Source of the DNA: Apoderus coryli
Lineage: Eukaryota; Arthropoda; Insecta; Coleoptera; Attelabidae
Reading direction: 5' to 3'
Assembly: GCA_911728435.2 (NCBI GenBank)
Contig: OU452214.1
Span: 11,804,899-11,868,898 of the forward strand
Length of the DNA: 64,000 bases
The notes under the pieces are model-generated. The model was not told the origin of the DNA. It searched no databases and was given only the letters and a program-made list of their open reading frames with translations. Of the stretch, positions 33,980-46,557 are shown one piece after another. Each line of letters opens with the position of its first letter. Position 1 is the stretch's first letter. A program made the position numbers and the translations under genes.

Positions 33980-36190
33980 TCTGTGTGATATGTGGCGCCA
34001 TCTGTTGGAAAAGGGTGGAACTAAGACAAGCCAGATAATAGGATTCTGTATCTAGATTTTCACAACTGTGGCGCCATCCGTTGGAAAATAGCGGAACTAA
34101 GCCAAAACAGATTATGGGTTTCTGTTTCTAGACACCCAAAGCTTTGAGCGTTAGTCACGAGATGGCGCCATAGTCGACTTTTTTTTCGCTCTGTTGTAAA
34201 ACAGTATACCATCAGATGTTACTGGTTCTAGAAAGCCATAGTCGACTTTTTTTTCGCTCTGTTGTAAAACAGTATACCATCAGATGTTGCTGGTTCTAAA
34301 AAGCCCGATATGGCAGGCTCAATAGTTTCGGAGTTCTCAAGTTTTTACCATCAGGAGGGTTTTGGCTGCTATCTTTTGAGGCTTTGATACGCCCCTGCGA
34401 CGGCCTGCAAGTGATAGTGAGTATATACGTTATATTGCCCATGTTGTTATCTGATCAATTCTGAAAGGATGACATGGCAGGCTCAATAGTTTCGGAGTAA
34501 TTATTTTTTCACCATCAGGAGGGTTTTGGCTGCTATCTTTTGAAGCTTTGGTACGCCCTTGCGACGACCTGCAAGTGATAGCGAGTATATACATTATATT
34601 GCCCATATTGTTATCTAACCAATTCTGAAAGGCCGATATGGCAGGCTCAATAGTTTCGGAGTAATTATTTTTTCACCATCAGGAGGGTTTTGGCTGCTAT
34701 CTTTTGAAGCTTTGGTACGCCCTTGCGACGACCTGCAAGTGATAGCGAGTATATACATTATATTGCCCATGTTGTTATCTAACCAATTCTGAAAGGCCGA
34801 TAGGGCAGGCTCAATAGTTTCGGAGTAATTATTTTTTCACCATCAGGAGGGTTTTGGCTGCTATTTTTTGAAGCTTGGTACGCCCCTGCGACGACCTGCA
34901 AGTGACAGTGAGTATATACGTTATATTGCCCATGTTGTTATCTGATCAATTCTGAAAGAATGACATGGCAGGCTCAATAGTTTCGGAGTAATTATTTTTT
35001 CACCATCAGGAGGGTTTTGGCTGCTATCTTTTAAAGCTTTGGTACGCCCCTGCGACGACCTGCAAGTGATAGTGAGTATATACGTTATATTGCCCATGTT
35101 GTTGTCTAATCAATTCTGAAAGGATGACATGGCAGGCTCAATAGTTTCGGAGTTATTATTTTTTCACCATCAGGAGGGTTTTGGCTGCTATCTTTTGAGA
35201 CTTTGGTACGCCCCTGCGACGGCCTGCAAGTGATAGTGAGTATATACGTTATATTGCCCATGTTGTTATCTGATCAATTCTGAAAGGCCGATATGGCAGG
35301 CTCAATAGTTTCGGAGTAATTATTTTTTCACTATCAGGAGGGTTTTGGCTGCTATTTTTTGAAGCTTGGTACGCCCCTGCGACGACCTGCAAGTGACAGT
35401 GAGTATATACGTTATATTGCCCATGTTGTTATCTGATCAATTCTGAAAGAATGACATGGCAGGCTCAATAGTTTCGGAGTAATTATTTTTTCACCATCAG
35501 GAGGGTTTTGGCTGCTATCTTTTAAAGCTTTGGTACGCCCCTGCGACGACCTGCAAGTGATAGTGAGTATATACGTTATATTGCCCATGTTGTTGTCTAA
35601 TCAATTCTGAAAGGATGACATGGCAGGCTCAATAGTTTCGGAGTTATTATTTTTTCACCATCAGGAGGGTTTTGGCTGCTATCTTTTGAGGCTTTGGTAC
35701 GCCCCTGCGACGGCCTGCAAGTGATAGTGAGTATATACGTTATATTGCCCATGTTGTTATCTGATCAATTCTGAAAGGCCGATATGGCAGGCTCAATAGT
35801 TTCGGAGTAATTATTTTTTCACTATCAGGAGGGTTTTGGCTGCTATCTTTTGAGGCTTTGGTACGCCCCTGCGACGGCCTGCAAGTGATAGTGAGTATGT
35901 ACGTTATATTGCCCATGTTGTTATCTGATCAATTCTGAAAGGCCGATATGGCAGGCTCAATAGTTTCGGAGTAATTATTTTTTCACCATCAGGAGGGTTT
36001 TGGCTGCTATCTTTTAAAGCTTTGGTACGCCCCTGCGACGGCCTGCAAGTGATAGCGAGTATATACGTTATATTGCCCATGTTGTTATCTAACCAATTCT
36101 CTTTTGTTTTTGTTTAACTGTAAATAAAATAATGTACTATGAAAAATTTTGGTTTTATTACACTCTAAAAGTCTATCCATCCATTGTCTG

Positions 36191-36456
36191 TGTGGGGTTT
36201 CTATATACCACATATGAATTAAAGAACTGAGATCACAATAAACAAATCTTTATTATAAATAATACTCTCACACGTAAAAACAAATACAAATATATATTGC
36301 GGTTAACTATATTAATATCGTACGCTAGGCAATACCATAAACATAACATAAGTAAAGATCAAATGTTTTCTCTAGATGCGTCCCTTCACTGTTGCTGCCA
36401 ACTTATAGTTGGTAACCAGTAATTGTTACCAACATATGTGTAGTGGTTTCCCCACA
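36191..36456 (-). mobile_element. Solo-LTR-like insert, orientation B (reversed)
   Basis: 266 bp, the reverse complement of the 33713-33979 insert with only a few differences. It occupies the same position of the linker and has the same flanking TCTG duplication (36187-36190 and 36457-36460). The flanking linker sequence on both sides has the same orientation in the two cases, so only the insert is flipped. Confidence 0.8.
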
Positions 36457-37362
36457 TCTGTGTGATATGTGGCGCCATCTGTTGGAAAAGGGTGGAACTA
36501 AGACAAGCCAGATTATAGGATTCTGTATCTAGATTTTCACAACTGTGGCGCCATCCGTTGGAAAATAGCGGAACTAAGCTAAAACAGATTATGGGTTTCT
36601 GTTTCTAGACACCCAAAGGTTTGAGCGTTAGTCACGAGATGGCGCCATAGTCGACTTTTTTTCCGCTCTGTTGTAAAACAGAATACCATCAGTTGTTGCT
36701 GGTTCTAGAAAGCCCGATATGGCAGGCTCAATAGTTTCGGAGTTATCAAGTTTTTACCATCAGGAGGGTTTTGGCTGCTATCTTTTGAGGCTTTGATACG
36801 CCCCTGCGACGGCCTGCAAGTGATAGCGAGTATATACATTATATTGCCCATGTTGTTATCTGATCAATTCTGAAAGGATGACATGGCAGGCTCAATAGTT
36901 TCGGAGTTATTATTTTTTCACCATCAGGAGGGTTTTGGCTGCTATCTTTTGAGGCTTTGGTACACCCCTGCGACGGCCTGCAAGTGATAGCGAGTATATA
37001 CATTATATTGCCCATGTTGTTATCTAACCAATTCTCTTTTGTTTTTGTTTAACTGTAAATAAAATAATGTACTATGAAAAATTTTGGTTTTATTACTCTC
37101 TAAAAATCTATCAGGATGAGAAATCCTTTGTGACGACGGGTCGTGTCTTTTTGAAACACATTGTATAATCGACACTGACACTTTTATATATTTTATACAA
37201 AAAATTCTTGGGCGTTGAAGACATTAATCAACAACATTCAAAAATAAGATATTCTTTTACAAGAAGAAGAATACAAATCATTAAGTAATACCTTTAACAA
37301 TTTATATTTGCAAATATGTTTACATACAAACACCCTGTATATTTTTATTTTCCTGATTGATA

Positions 37363-40300
37363 CTACAATTTGGATTTGAGTTGAGAGCTGTACTTTTCCA
37401 ATTCTTTTCGCAATTCTTTTCGCAATATTTTGCCTGTAGCTGTTTTCGGAATCTGTGAGACAAATATCACACCCCCTCTAAGTTGTTTGTGTGAGGATAC
37501 CTTTTCTATAAACGAAATAATTATTTTTGTTAAAGATTTAATGAAAGAATTATGTACCCTATGACCCTTTGAAAATGAAACTTACCAGCCACAAATGCTT
37601 TTAATTCATCTTCCTCTAACTGTAAACCTGCACGTTTTACTACAAATGCAAGTGGTAATTCACCATGCTTCTCATCAAGCACACCTACAACACCAACATC
37701 TTCAACTTTTGGATGTGTTAAGATAAGTGCTTCTAATTCTGCGGGAGCGACCTGAAAATATTTCATTAATGTAAAAAAATTTGTGACGTACTTTTCCTCA
37801 GTTTCAGAATATGGCCCTTGGGATTTACTTATTTAAAAATATAATTTGAAAGAAATGTATTGTTTCTCAAAAAAAAAATTAATAAATATACAGGGTGAAC
37901 TATCACTCAGTACAAAAATTTTAACCACATGCTCAGGAAAGCATGAAAAACCATAAAAAATTTGTTTCGGAATTTTTATTCGATGTTTACAAAATGGGGC
38001 AAAACCACGTTTTTCCCTGGTAAATCGGCGCCTATGACAATTATTTTTCACGATGGCTTCCAACCTACAAACCGCAGTACGCGGCGTTGCCAATTGTAGA
38101 GAGGTGAAAATGAACATTTTTGAAATAATTATTATAATACCTGATAAATAAATCCATCATTACTACTGCAGAATTGTACACTACTTCTTTTTTTTGGCAA
38201 ACAACAAACTCCTAAAACGATATTTTTGCATACTTATTGAATACACTAAAAACACAACAGATTTCCGAGAAGTAGATACACTAAATGCACACTTTTTTAA
38301 TATTCGCTGATGCCGATTTATTTTAAATTTAACGAAATATTAAACTATGATAGCCAGTTGTAGCGGCGCTGTCTTATAATATTTGATCAATAACAATCAA
38401 TCTGGAATACTCTAAATTGTAGATAATTTCTTTGTTTTTACAAACTTCTAAAACGATATTTTGAACACACAAACACTAACTAAACATTGCCGGTAGCACA
38501 ACCCCAGATAAGTAAAACTAGTACGTACTTATCTGGGACTAAAATGTAAAATGCCTGTTTAATTTTAATTTATTTAAATCCTTATTTCCAATAGGGACGA
38601 AAATGTAAACACAAAAATAATAAAATATCGGTTAATAGGTTAATAAATGCCCGGGACACCTGATCTATTGTGCAGAGTGCAGACAACTTCGACGTCATCT
38701 GTCAACCAACAGCCTAACGTGTTGCCAAGTTTATAACACACATATTAAGCTTTTTATTTTGAGTAAAATAACAAACTCAATGTGTATTGTGTATCGAGCC
38801 ATATTATGCTACTTTTAATCCTTGACCGCCGCATGTGCTTTGCACGTGTACACCACGTTCGCAAGAAATTCCTCACAAATTTCTCAGATCAGATTGGCTG
38901 ATGTGGCATCTCACCTACCACTTACGTAATATTTAATATTTCGCATGATTGAAGTCACATAATCATCTACATTTTCTAAATAAATGTTTTACATTAAATG
39001 TTCGGTAAATTGATACACTTGGCAACATGGCGCTGTATCATAACCTTTAAGCTAATGTCTAATTTAAACTTCAGTTGGGCAGGCGTTCATAGGCGTCGTA
39101 AAAAGGGAGTTTAACATGATTTACAAAAAAATTATTTTCAGCCTTAATAAAAATGTTGGAAATTTTTTGAAAGGCGATTCTTTTAAATCTTATTTTTCTC
39201 TACTTCTAGTTAAAATTTTTGTACTGAGTGATAGTTCACCCTGTATTTATATTATCAAACATTATTATTTATAAATTATCAGATGCAGACAATACCTAAT
39301 AATATTTTTCTTTGCTTATTCTTGAATTGTAATCCTAATTTTTTCAATTTGAGAAGAGCTCTACACATTCAAACGAGCAAACGCCTTACTTCTTAACAAT
39401 CATGTTGGACCGGTTACTTAATTAATTTAAGTATATTTAAGTACTAACTTGAAATCCTTTATATTTAATCAATTCTTTGTGTCTATCAATGATGTAGAAA
39501 TATTCCTCCTCGTCATAATATCCGATATCCCCCGTCCTTAACCACCCATCATCAGTGAATGTTTCACGGGTAGATTTCTCATCGTTGTAATAACCCAGCA
39601 TTACCATTGGACCCTGTGAGAATGATAACAATACATACACGTTATGTGAAATAACTTAAATTTGACTAAATACGTAATATTATATTTTTCTAATTCTACC
39701 ACAACACAACCAGTAAATATCAAAAATTAACTAAATATTATGTAGGTACTAACTTTAATACACAGTTCACCTGGTTGATTGGGTCCCAGCGATTTGCCAG
39801 TTTCGAGGTCTCTAACTTTACATGACATCCTGGGCATAAGAAATCCACATGATCCTGGACGGTCGAGCCCTGGTGGTAGTGCAATTACACCCAGTGTAGT
39901 TTCAGTTAGTCCATAACCTTGTACAGTTGATACCGAGTCAAATCTACATTATTCATAAAAATCATATCCTTTGTAAATAAGAGATTCAATATATACCATA
40001 TCAATTCAATGTATGCGTCTACTATGATAGTGTATTTGTGCCCCTCCCTCGCTTATTTTGTAACAAAATAGAACCCGCCACTGGCAAGCTTACAGATTAC
40101 GCAATTCTAGAATGCATGGGTGGCAGATCGTTTTCTTTCCGAGAATTTTCAATGTCAAACATGCCCTTTTTTTCTATTATATATATTCATAATAAGACGA
40201 AATATTCCCACAGATTGTGGACAGGATACTATTTTTTGTAAACATAAATACGAACGTACCCTAAAATATGGGGGGTCTAAAACTTATCGATGTTTTAAAA

Positions 40301-43300
40301 TATTTTGTTTTTAAGATAAGAATGTTTATTACGTACTCTACAGATATTTATTCGGTAACAGTGTTGCCGATTTGCTCAAGCATTGCTTTCTCTAAACATT
40401 GTCGATACGTTTATAAATTGTTTAAATTAAGGAATACGTTATGATCGATGGAATGTTGATACTAATTACTTGGTTTTTTTTAATAATAATAATAATATCA
40501 ATAGTTATTGGTGAGTCTTGGGCAGTCTTTTTTTGAACTGAGTTAAAGGCTCTTGCTTTATTTATGAGTTATATCTTGTCACTATTATAGTTGCTATATT
40601 ACGGCAAAATGTCCTCGCATTTACAACAAGAGAAATATCTATATCACGTCGAATCATAGTTAGGATAAATTAAGTATCTTGAAGCAATTATACCAATTGA
40701 ATTGAATCGTGGAAATATTATTCATAATTTCACAGAATTAAACCTCGCCATCTCTGGAGATACGCTTGAACCACATCGAATAAGAGAAAATAAAAGTACG
40801 ACTAAAGAGTAGAAAATCAATAATTAGTGCTTTATTCTAACGCTGCGCAAGGGTCGCGCTCTGAAACTGGCGTCTTCGAATTCCTATTGGCTATCATCCC
40901 TCTTTTGAGGCATAATAGGGGAGGTAATCAGAGTAACGTTCTGAAACAAAGTACCTCGCTAGTTCTTTTCAATTAAAAAGTCAGTTCTTGTTCGAGATCC
41001 AAGTAAGTCACTTCTAAATATATTTTCTTATAAGCCGTTTTAAGATTTATAATTTTTCTAAGTTCATTTTTCTGATTACAAAAATTCTTTTATTTTATTT
41101 TACTTATTTTTTTGAGATTTTATTCAGAAGTCTATCAAAGCTGAATTATTGGTATAATTACTTTAATTTTTATTTTAGTTTCGTATTATCTTTTTCGTTT
41201 GCTAATACAAAGTAACTGAAGACATTTAAGTGGCAATCAATGTAAATTATTCGTAATTACATCGATTTCCATTATGCTAAGTCTTTATTAAGATTAAATA
41301 TTAGTTAAATAAGAGTTTTGTTCAATTAATCTATTGTTGATTATTCTATGTTTTAGTTTGTTTCTTTTTCTTGAGTTTGTCTAGTTTTTAATTTAGATTT
41401 AGATTTTCTTTTAATAATTATTTCTTTCTTTTATTCTTAATTTTAAATAAACATAAAGTTACCCCCTACAAAGAAATTGAGTTTTATTACGTGGGGACGC
41501 AAAATGAATAAGTCTTGAAACAGTAGTGTTAAACAAGGTTGAAGTGTTGTAAACGACGCCAAAGTTGCTGTGACATCTAAAAAAGGTTTGATTAGCTATT
41601 AGTTGTTTGTTTCTTTCATTTAATAATTTGATTCTGATATTATTCTTTTGACTATCATAATTTGGTTGAGTTTTTGAGAATTACGCAACATCTAGATTAC
41701 CGCTCGTTAAATATTATGTATTAAATTCGAACCTAGTATATAGTAATATTAATTATCTTATTAGGGTTTAGACGGGATAATACTCTCTGCATTCATTATC
41801 CTGTCTATATATAACTCCGGTTAATTAGTACTACTACAATTTCAAAGTTCAAACACTTAACACTTTATATATAATTATATTATTGAGTTCATTATCTGTT
41901 TTGGAGTATCTTGTCTGAACACTTCAAGATTTCAGAATATCAATTATCTTGACCGAATTCCTCAAGGCCAAGGTTATAAGGTGTGGCCGCTGTACACTAC
42001 TGTAGTGTGATCTACTAGTAAAGTCTAGATATTTTGACATTCAAATTAAAAATAAAAATGTTGTAAATATTTTCAAGACACTATGTGATTTCGTATGAGA
42101 TAGTATAGACTTGTGATTGATATAAGTATGTGTTTGTTTGTTGAAGAGAAACTTGTATTTGTTTTTATTGTAGCAATCTGTATTGACGATCCCATAATGT
42201 AAAGTATGGGAATTGTTTTAAGTTCTGTGAAATTAATAATGTTATTTTTATTATTGCTGGATTGACCTGAATCTGAGTAATTACTAAAATTTTCGAAATA
42301 TCTTATACTTAGTTTTCCCAAATCTTCTAATATACATACGATCGACTCTCAATCACCCTGTAGATATAATTAACCTACCGCTCTTTCAAAGAGGTTTCAG
42401 TGCTCTTATGCAACGGCGCAGCTCCCACTCCAATTAACTTCAGACTGGACAGATTGTACTGTTTCAATTTTTCTGTTTTGGCAAGTAGAACGGCCAATGG
42501 TGGAACTAACGTTAGAAATTCCATTTGGTAGTCTTGTATGGATTTAAGAAACACATCTTCATCAAATCGTCTCATGATAATAATCCGAATATTGTTCAGT
42601 AAATAAGATAAGACAATGTTTAGTCCGTATGTGTGGAAAAATGGCAGCAATCCGAAACTGGATGCCGATGAGTCCCTATGGTTTAAATATGACCTGAAAG
42701 TAGATACATTTTACTTTAACCTTTCATGTAGATGTGTATGTATACTTACTCTCTAGTGTGTAGTACTACAAGATTTCTATGCGATAGACTTACACCTTTA
42801 GGCAAACCAGTCGTGCCAGAGGAATACAAAACAAGAGCTGGTTTAATACTGGTATCAAAACTGTGCGGTTTAAATCGTTTTATGTCATTTGACGTACTTA
42901 ATCGGTTTCCAAAAACAAATTGTTTTAAAGTCTGTGTCCCAGAAATAGAACCATCCACCTGACTGTCAATAACAATAATCCGTTCAATATAATCCAATTC
43001 ACTTTTAAGATCAACCAACTTGTTGGCAACCGACTTTGAACAGAATATCAATTTTGGTTTTGTAATATTAAGACAGTGGCGCATCTCCATTGGTGTATAA
43101 GTTGGATTTATTGCTGTTATTATTGATTTATTGTAAAATGACGCTACCACTGGTATAAAATACTGTAAACTGTTTTCGCTTATCACGGCCAAGACTACGT
43201 TAGAGTCATCATAACCTTGGTGTCGCAATGTTTCGGCAAGATTGCACGTGTCTTGTAGAAAGTCTTTTTTATATACGTTGGTACCGGTAAACGCATCTCT

Positions 43301-43579
43301 CTGAAACAAGTGTTATTATAGCCATTAATTGTATCATATTGATAATATAGACAATTTTTAGCTCTCCATAGAAAAAGTCATGTATGTTGTCAAAATTTGT
43401 TAATATAATCATAAAAACTAGATATTATTTTGGGTTATAACATTCATAATTACCATTATCTCAGCATTTATTTTTGAGTTTGCAACGAGATGGTTAAAAA
43501 TCAACTGACCAACACTCAGTGTAGGTATTGGAGTATCTGGTATCATGCCGTACACAATATTTTTGTTGGTGTCTGACAT
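37363..43579 (-). CDS. Luciferase-like/4-coumarate-CoA-ligase-like acyl-CoA synthetase, peroxisomal
   Basis: Seven exons in consistent phase give 551 codons: 43579-43454, 43300-42750, 42693-42379, 39943-39754, 39613-39449, 37751-37586 and 37505-37363. All introns are GT-AG. The enzyme belongs to the ANL adenylating superfamily and should activate a carboxylic acid to an acyl-adenylate and then a CoA thioester. Visible motifs are the P-loop [11 protein letters not shown] at about residues 201-211, PFFHTYG at 243-249, QGYGLTETT at 339-347, GWLRTGD with Asp423, and IPKTATGK with the C-terminal catalytic Lys530. These positions are nearly identical to those of beetle luciferase. The last residues are SKL, a canonical peroxisomal signal. 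Intron 3 is ~2.4 kb and intron 5 (~1.7 kb) holds a TIR transposon. Light emission cannot be inferred; most such beetle paralogues are fatty-acyl or related CoA ligases. Divergent neighbour: the carboxylesterase. Confidence 0.93.
37891..39243. mobile_element. Long-TIR element with TA target site, copy 1 (in ligase intron 5)
   Basis: 1,353 bp bounded by 35-bp perfect inverted repeats that start CAGGGTGAACTATCACTCAG and run to ATTTTAAC, flanked by TA on both sides. A second copy at 60836-63625 has the same ends and internal sequence. It has no substantial ORF, so it is non-autonomous; the TA flanks suggest mobilisation by a Tc1/mariner-type transposase. It contains a 12-bp stem hairpin (CCCAGATAAGTA at 38503 and its complement ending at 38537). 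Confidence 0.92.
39944..42378. other. Ligase intron 3, no gene recognised
   Basis: 2.4 kb of AT-rich DNA between exons 4 and 3 of the ligase gene. No TIR pair or protein homology was found. The stretch around 40830-41520 is somewhat richer in GC at its beginning and ends near AATAAACATAAAG, so an old LTR-like element is possible but not supported by a repeat pair. Confidence 0.5.
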
Positions 43580-43859
43580 TATTTTTCAGTATCAATAACA
43601 AGATTCACTACCGATACCGTATTATTTGCTGATGTTTATTGAAGTCTCTTACTTGTACGAATAGTTATTTGTATTTAAATATTATACGTAATTGTTATCA
43701 TATCTCATATCCATAATTAAGTATAATATTTATATTATTAGTAGTGGGGGTAACAATAGTATCAGCGAGTCTACTTAATTTAATCGTATAAATTATTATG
43801 CAACCAAATCATGTTTTTCATACAGGGTGAGTCACCTACTACATACTTACATAATAATA
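43580..43859. promoter_or_regulatory. Upstream region of the ligase gene, shared divergent interval
   Basis: The ligase ATG is at 43579 on the minus strand and the esterase ATG at 46558 on the plus strand. Promoters for the ligase should lie here or within the ~3-kb interval. No clear TATA box or initiator is identified. The RTE copy begins at about 43860. Confidence 0.35.
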
Positions 43860-45962
43860 CTTATAAACGTTAAGAAACATGAAATGAACCTCATACTAGG
43901 CGATTTTAACTCCAAAGTCGGGAAAGGCATCCCAGACGAACTAATGGGCCCCTATGGATTGGGAGATAGGAACAAACGAGGCGAACGGCTATACCAGTTC
44001 TGCCAAGAGGAGCACATGAAAATAACTAACACTTGGTTTAAACTGCCACCCAGGCGTCTCTACACGTGGAAAGCCCCAGCAGACTGTCCCGAACATATAA
44101 TTAGAAACCAAATAGACTACATATTGATCAACAAACGCTTTGGAACATCGGTAACAAAAACATGTACATACCCTGGGGCTGACGTCCCATCAGACCACAT
44201 CCTTCTCATAACAGAAATAAAAATAAAGATCACTAATAGGAAAAAAACAAAAACAAGAACCAAGGATAGATTATGATAGACTCAAGGACGAAAACATCAA
44301 AAGCAAAGTGAGCAAAAAGCTGAATGAAGCGTTAACAACGTTAGTCATATCACAACCAACTGAGGGGACGAATCTTGACAATACATGGAATGACATGGAG
44401 GAAGATAATCAGGAAGATGACCTGTCTGGACCGTCAATTACAATAGAAGAGATTACTAGGGCAATAAAAAGCTCAAAAGATAAGAAAACGGTTGGACCAG
44501 ATTTAGTGCCTGTTGAACTGCTCAAATTACTAGACAACGAAAGTATTAAGAGGCTACAAAGACTTTTCAACCAAATTTACAACACAGGAAAATTCCCAAC
44601 CAAATGGCTTACATCTCTTTTTATTCCACTCCCAAAGAAGAGCAACGCAACAAGATGTGAAGATCACAGATTGATCAGCTTGATGAGCCACACTCTGAAA
44701 GTGTTTCTGAAGGTCATTCACTACAGAATTTCCACAAAATGCGAAAGCGCTGTTGGATTCTCTCAATTCGGATTCAGAAGGGGTCTCGGTACAAGAGAGG
44801 CACTGGTCGCAACCCAAGTGTTGGTTCAGAACTGTTATGATCAGAGAAAAGATGTAGCGATGTGTTTCATAGATTACGAAAAAACATTTGATAGAGTGCA
44901 ACATCACAAACTCGTTCAAATGCTGAGGCGAATTGACATAGATCAAAAGGACATACGCTGTATTGAAAGCTTGTACTGGAACCAATCAGCGGCAGTTAGA
45001 TCTGACAGTGAAGTTACGAAAGCACAGAAAATCCTTAGAGGTGTAAGACAGGGATGTGTCCTCTCCCCACTTCTGTTTAACATTTACTCTGAAAATATCT
45101 TCCAGGAAGCTCTCGAAGGACAACAATTAGGCATCAAAGTAAATGGCACATGGATCAACAATATACGGTATGCAGACGACACAGTCCTGATAGCAGACAA
45201 TATGAATGACCTCCAAAGACTCCTGGACATGGTTGGAATGCACGGCCGACGCATGGGAATCAACAACATAAAAAAGACAAAATTCCTAGTAATCAGCCGC
45301 AAATTGGATGAGTTCCGGAATGCGGAACTTACATACGATAGTGAAGACATAGAACGAGTTAAAAAGTTTAACTATCTGGGGACTTGGATATGTGAAGACT
45401 GGTCTTCAGATGCGGAAATCAGGTACAGGATAGAAAAAGCGAGGAGCTCATTCATGAGATTTAAAAACGTCTTTACGAACCCCGACTTTGACTTCAATCT
45501 CCGAATAAGATTCACAAAGTGTTATGTATGGTCCGTACTGTTGTATGGTATGGAAGGCTGGACAGTGAAGATTAGCACAATAAATAGGCTAGAAGCATTT
45601 TAAATGTGGATCTATCGAAGAATCCTGAAAGTCCCTTGGACAGCAAGAAAGACCAACGAGGAAATTTTGAGGACGATAGGAAGAGAACGCGAATTGCTGG
45701 ACACGATAAAGCGCAGGAAAACAGCGTATCTGGGGCATGTGATACGCAACGAAAGGTACCATTTCCTACAATTAATAATAGAAGGAAAAATAGAAGGAAG
45801 AAGGGGTGCAGGCAGAAAGAGGATGTCGTGGCTCCGAAACATCAAGCATTGGACAGGAATAGGAACCACAGGAGAATTAATTTACACCACCAGAGATAAG
45901 AAAAAATGGTCAGAAGTGATCGCAAACATCCATTAATGGATAGCAGCGGAAGAAGAAGACCA
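43860..45962 (+). pseudogene. RTE-type LINE copy 3, 5'-truncated and internally deleted
   Basis: Endonuclease C-terminal half at 43880-44270 (LILGDFNSKVGKGIPDELMG, TCTYPGADVPSDH). A frameshift and internal deletion lie near 44270-44400. The RT then runs from 44308 to 45936. RT landmarks: KTVGPDLVPVELL, QFGFRRGLGTREA, CFIDYEKTFDRVQHH, GVRQGCVLSPLLF, NIRYADDTVLIADNM (about 45160-45205), then the C-terminal MWIYRRILKVPWTARKT. A single TAA at 45601-45603 interrupts the otherwise open RT frame where the relatives have Glu. The 3' end is GAAGAAGAAG followed by an AAT microsatellite at about 45970. This is the best preserved of the three RTE copies in the window, but it cannot encode a full protein. 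Confidence 0.87.
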
Positions 45963-46557
45963 GAAATTAAATAATAATAATAAATAACACAAGTAAGCTT
46001 TGCTGTAAAGAGCATAACAAGTGGTTTCAAATGATGTACCTTTCAACCTCTACTGCTATTTAAGAATTGGGGGGTTTTGTGCACTCTTATTACAGGGCTA
46101 AAGTGAGTTTACGTGTCCCCCAAACTCATATACCAACATTTAGCTCAATAATTGGGTAAAATGTTAACGTGGAAGAATACATACAGAAACACGCAGTCAG
46201 ACAGACTTTTATCTCGAAAGGGTCTTAATCGCCTCAGGGGACTTCACAATGGTTATACTCGTCCTTATTTCATTTTTTTTGTACCGCGTTAAGAATAGTT
46301 CTCCTGGTACGGGAAAGTAAAAAGAATGGCTGATGATGTCAACATATATGATGGTGACATGTGTACCAACATAACATAGCCCGCGAAATTTGAAAAGTTA
46401 CTTTTTATAACCCACCTCCTAGGTACCTACATATGTATATTTTGTAATATGTAAGTGGCAATTTAAGTACTTTTCAATTATTGATAATTGATAATGGAGA
46501 TATTTAGTTCAATATTTCCTTGATTACCCACGTATTAGAAATATTATTAACACGAAA
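45963..46557. other. Gene-free sequence upstream of the esterase
   Basis: About 0.6 kb of unique-looking DNA before the esterase ATG at 46558. It must contain at least the proximal esterase promoter, unless the first exon lies further upstream. No core promoter element is convincing. Confidence 0.4.

Larger units (their letters stand above)
33583..37110. repeat. Composite satellite, blocks 2 and 3 with linkers
   Basis: The order is: end of a 164-bp monomer (33583-33624); linker with an LTR-like insert and an internal ~70-bp tandem duplication (33625-34300); about 11 monomers (about 34301-36107); linker with the inverted LTR-like insert (36108-36715); about two monomers (36716-37036); and the beginning of a linker that stops at about 37110. 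Monomers always end at the same base (AATTCT) before the linker and resume at the same point (GCCCGATATGGCA). Monomer runs and linkers therefore form a regular composite unit. Monomers here more often carry GTGAG and GACGA variants than in block 1. Confidence 0.9.

Noticed and set aside
42355..43830. A TIR element between CACCCTG at 42355 and CAGGGTG at 43823
   Set aside because: Only seven or eight bases match, and the interval would contain two coding exons of an intact gene.
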